A stretch of DNA of 64,000 nt from Brettanomyces bruxellensis (Eukaryota; Ascomycota; Pichiomycetes; Pichiales; Pichiaceae). Made by a program: the position numbers and the translations under genes. Under the pieces are notes generated by a model, which searched no databases, was not told where the DNA came from, and saw nothing but the letters and a program-made list of their open reading frames with translations. Each line of letters begins with the position of its first letter. Positions within the stretch are counted from its first letter, which is position 1. The stretch is from assembly GCF_011074885.1 (NCBI RefSeq), contig NC_054686.1, positions 1,116,001-1,180,000 on the forward strand, in the 5' to 3' direction. Below are positions 60,989-64,000 of this stretch, piece after piece.

Positions 60989-63405
60989 TCCACAATGCTG
61001 ATATTATGAATATAATGTGACGTTTAGCACCTAATATTACCGAACCCGAGGAAATTTGGAATTCCACTGATTACGCTGTTACCGGAAGTGCAGAAAGTAT
61101 AGATGTACAGTGATAAAATAATGCCAGCTGAGTCTACTAGGGTCGTTTAAAAAGTGAAAATAGGTGAAAATAGAGTTAGGCAGGGGTATGCCTCTGATAG
61201 GATTGGCTGTGTTTGTGTGTGGGCCATAACTGCAAAAAAAAAAGAGGAGATCCTCGTTTTAGGTTTATTTGGGTACACTATTCGAGAAAAATCGATAGCA
61301 ATGCAACCGGTACCAAAAAAATACATTGTGATACAACCGTATCAGTTTTAGGTTTTTGAGAGCTTCAAATACCATTATGACAAGTCTAAATGCTCAGAAA
61401 GGATTGAACTGACTCTCATTATCGTTAAAGTTTTAAATTACCCTCTGGACTATTCTATATCAAACCTTATGACACGTGACGCTTCGCTCAAATTGGACTT
61501 TTATTTTTCACAAAATATGGGGTCCGACGCGGATCGTCGGGTCTTTTTTTAACTGATCATGTGATCCACGGCCCAGATGTATGCCAGAAGAAACCTGACA
61601 ATAATCCGAATATTTGAAAAGGACAGAATTTACGAGGCTTATATACAGAAAGAGGTACCCCAATATACAGGATAAAAAAGATAAGATAGATCCACACGTA
61701 ATATTTTGGACATTATTATAAGTCAACTGGGAGAGTGTACCCCACAATCCATCCCTTGTGTGCTTTTGTTGGTCTATATTATTTCTTAATACCGCTCAGA
61801 TCAGTAATGGAATAAGAAGAGATCAAATTGCTCGTAAATCAGAGAGGCTAATGCCAAGAAATCAATGATTACCCCTTTCACAGTACAGAATGCTGAACGA
61901 CGGCGTTCGGGAACTTTTGAACTGTAAGAGTTGATCGATAGATCTTCGGTTAAGCGAGGGAAAGAATTCGAAATTGGTAAGATGTACTTTATTTTTCTTT
62001 TTTTCAAGCTCGTAACCTCAGGGCATCTTTTCTATCTGATTCACATGCTTGAACGAGCCTCGTTTTCTTAAGGGAACGGGCGCGCGCCTGGCTTTTATCA
62101 GTTCAATATTCCTCATATAGATAAAAAGATACCAATACTTTTGGAAGCCAGTTTATGCTCTCCACTCGTATAGTAAATACGATTCCTCGTTAGGAGAATT
62201 AAATGCTAATGCCGACATTTCTGATTTGCAGAATTTAGGGAGTTTCAGCCGACAAGTTGCCTCGAAATGAAAGAATTTTAGGAATGACAGACAGATGTCG
62301 TAGAAAAAAATACCAATAATCCAAAAGATAGACCGCGAGGGAGATTTCTTAAGGAAAAGACCCCTAAGTGTTTCCCTCTCTCTGTTAGACCAAGTGGAAA
62401 AAAATCAAATCCTTAGACCAATGCCCTTCCACAGACAAAAACCAAAATAGTTAATTTACGTAATTGAAATTAAGGTTTTGTGATTCGATATCCAACGATG
62501 CGGAGAAAGCCAACTTTGTAACCTTGTAGGAAACAGTCTCAACAAAGTTCAGATCTGGGGCAAGGTGAAGCCCAACAGAGCAAACACCAACGCGTTAGAT
62601 CTTCTCGCTTTGTGCATTATTCGCAAAATTTCGTTCCAAAAATTTTCAAGTGAAAAAGTGCCTCATACGAAAGCCAGTATCTGGGCTTTTTGCACATGCA
62701 CCCCATTCAAAAAATATCCTGTCAGCTCAATAGCAGTTTGTTGAGTAAAATTGAAATTCCATTGTTTCAAGTTGTCGAGTTGGTGAATTTGGGTCAAGTT
62801 GAGAAATTACCTACCCGTCTCTTTCAACTAACAACTTTCAACTTTCGTGTAGTAACCGCACATTATTATTTCAATTGAATAGGAATTACCCATCATCTCT
62901 TCCCATTATTTTCATGCTCTCTATTTCCTTTTCCTTTTCTTTTTTTTTGGTCTATACACAGCTCCTAATTTTCATCTGGCGTCGTTCTATCATTTTGACT
63001 TTTTTTTTACTCTTGCCTCAACCTGTCCTTTCCGTAGCTAGCTGTGAAAAGAAAAGCCTCTAACACTTTTCAATTTGTTGACCTGCCTGTCTTTATACTT
63101 ATAAGATTCTTTTTCCTACAAGGCATCTGATATTCAGAATACACTTGCATCTGCTTGTTGCTGGCTAATCGAATTCATTGCCAAATTTACGAAGCTTTTG
63201 AGAAAACTACCACATTCCTAGTAACTTTGACTGCGAATTCAGGATTCTTTTGCACAACCGTTTAAATTACACTAGAACAGCTTTTGAGCATTAACTTACC
63301 ACATTTTCTTGCTCAATTGTAAATTCTATCTTTTGAAGATCATCCTTCGTTAACATATCGAAACCGAAATCAATTCGAATTACAAACATAAAGAGAAAGA
63401 ATAAG
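60989..63405. promoter_or_regulatory. NTE1-FAS1 divergent intergenic region
   Basis: A 2.4 kb region between the NTE1 and FAS1 start codons, both lipid-metabolism genes. It contains CACGTG (61473-61478), a stem-loop-like inverted repeat with a T run (61524-61550), a GATAC/GTATC inverted repeat (61330-61343), and possible Ino2/Ino4-type E-boxes (TTCACATGC at 62040-62048; TTTGCACATGC at 62689-62699). Small open frames at 61154, 62690 and 62875 are not convincing genes. The 3' part is pyrimidine-rich, as in strong yeast promoters. Confidence 0.5.
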
Positions 63406-64000
63406 ATGACCGTTAGCAGACCTCTGGTGATCAACCACGGTTCCATCGAAACAACAATTTTAACTCCTCAAGAGGATTATCTTTTCTATCAGCAGCTGAC
63501 TGCAGGTTTTTACAAATCTCTCCCGGATCCAACTGAGAGCTTTGCAGGTGATGAGGAGCCATCCACGAAGGCCGAGCTCCTTATGAAGTTTTTGGGATAT
63601 GTTGTCAACTCGGTAGATACAATTGACACAGAGAAAAGGCGTGCTGCAAAGTTGATCATCGATGAGTTCGAAACACGTTTCCTCCGTGGTCAGAACATCC
63701 ATGCTTTTGCTACTCATGCTTTAGACAGCGAGGAGCACCCTACATCTCTCGTCAAGGTTCAGAACAATTTGATCAAGAACTACTATTTGGGTAAGGTCTT
63801 TCTTGATCCGGCATTTGGTATGAACCACGAGGATCTGGGAAAGCCTGCCTTATACAGGGCAGCACAGGACGGAGAGGCCGATATCTTTGCTATCTTCGGT
63901 GGTCAGGGTAACACAGACGACTACTTTGAAGAGTTGAGAGAAATCTTCAACATATATCACGGTTTGGTGTTTGATTTCCTCTCCAAAATCGAATGCCAGG
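63406..64000 (+). CDS. FAS1: Fatty acid synthase subunit beta Fas1 (5' part, cut by window end)
   Basis: The ATG at 63406 opens a frame that runs off the window after 198 codons. Fas1 is the beta subunit of the cytosolic fungal fatty acid synthase, a protein of about 2050 residues carrying acetyltransferase, enoyl reductase, dehydratase and malonyl/palmitoyl transferase domains. The visible part matches the N-terminal structural region and the start of the acetyltransferase domain: RPLVINHGSIETTILTP, FYKSLPDPTESFA, ELLMKFLGYVVNSV, and FAIFGGQGNTDDYFEELREI near the end. The transferase active-site serine lies beyond the window. The gene has no ATG-competing upstream frame. The region upstream has possible Ino2/Ino4-type elements. 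Confidence 0.97.
   Translation, partial: MTVSRPLVINHGSIETTILTPQEDYLFYQQLTAGFYKSLPDPTESFAGDEEPSTKAELLMKFLGYVVNSVDTIDTEKRRAAKLIIDEFETRFLRGQNIHAFATHALDSEEHPTSLVKVQNNLIKNYYLGKVFLDPAFGMNHEDLGKPALYRAAQDGEADIFAIFGGQGNTDDYFEELREIFNIYHGLVFDFLSKIECQ

Noticed and set aside
61154..61351. Small open frame upstream of NTE1
   Set aside because: 65 codons, no recognisable family, atypical composition, and located in a promoter region.

Overview
The window reads as an ordinary, gene-dense chromosomal segment of a budding yeast (Saccharomycotina). All recognisable genes are conserved fungal nuclear genes. Introns are rare: I find two, each with a yeast-type branch site. I see no transposon, CRISPR array, virus-derived gene or convincing tRNA gene. 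CTG encodes leucine at a conserved HSP60 position (codon 31968-31970, in the segment before the EGMRFDRGY motif), which argues against the CUG-Ser clade. Moderate GC, gene content and long promoters suggest a Pichiaceae-type yeast such as Brettanomyces/Dekkera or a relative. That placement is inference, not proof.

Layout. 1-9.2 kb: ARP6 (SWR1 complex), a VTC5-like polyphosphate regulator, one unrecognised 300-residue gene, and POB3 (FACT). 9.8-17.4 kb: SUB2 (spliced), a ZRT2-type zinc transporter with a zinc-response-like promoter element, and the Na+/H+ antiporter NHA1. 19.6-30.3 kb: a DEAH-family helicase (YLR419W type), APC2, DCN1 and DIP2/UTP12. 31.3-43.5 kb: HSP60, BTN1, a BIT61/HbrB-family TORC2 subunit, MON1, an IZH/PAQR membrane protein and GTS1. 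45.4-55.9 kb: ATG1, a truncated KRE2/KTR mannosyltransferase remnant, a Zn2Cys6 regulator, YSH1 and LSM3 (spliced). 56.1-64 kb: NTE1, interrupted by two undetermined bases that break its frame, and the 5' end of FAS1, cut by the window edge.

The genes do not form one pathway. Several act on vacuole and nutrient homeostasis (VTC5-like, BTN1, MON1, ATG1, BIT61, ZRT2, IZH). Several act in RNA metabolism (SUB2, DIP2, YSH1, LSM3, the helicase). Both intron-containing genes encode splicing-related proteins. Convergent pairs are tightly spaced (67-300 bp), while several upstream regions are unusually long (about 2 kb).

I found no clear novel multi-gene system. The best second looks are the NTE1 sequence gap, the half-length mannosyltransferase, the apparent absence of the C-terminal winged-helix from APC2, the SUB2/LSM3 introns, the ZRT2 zinc element and the unrecognised gene at 6495-7397.
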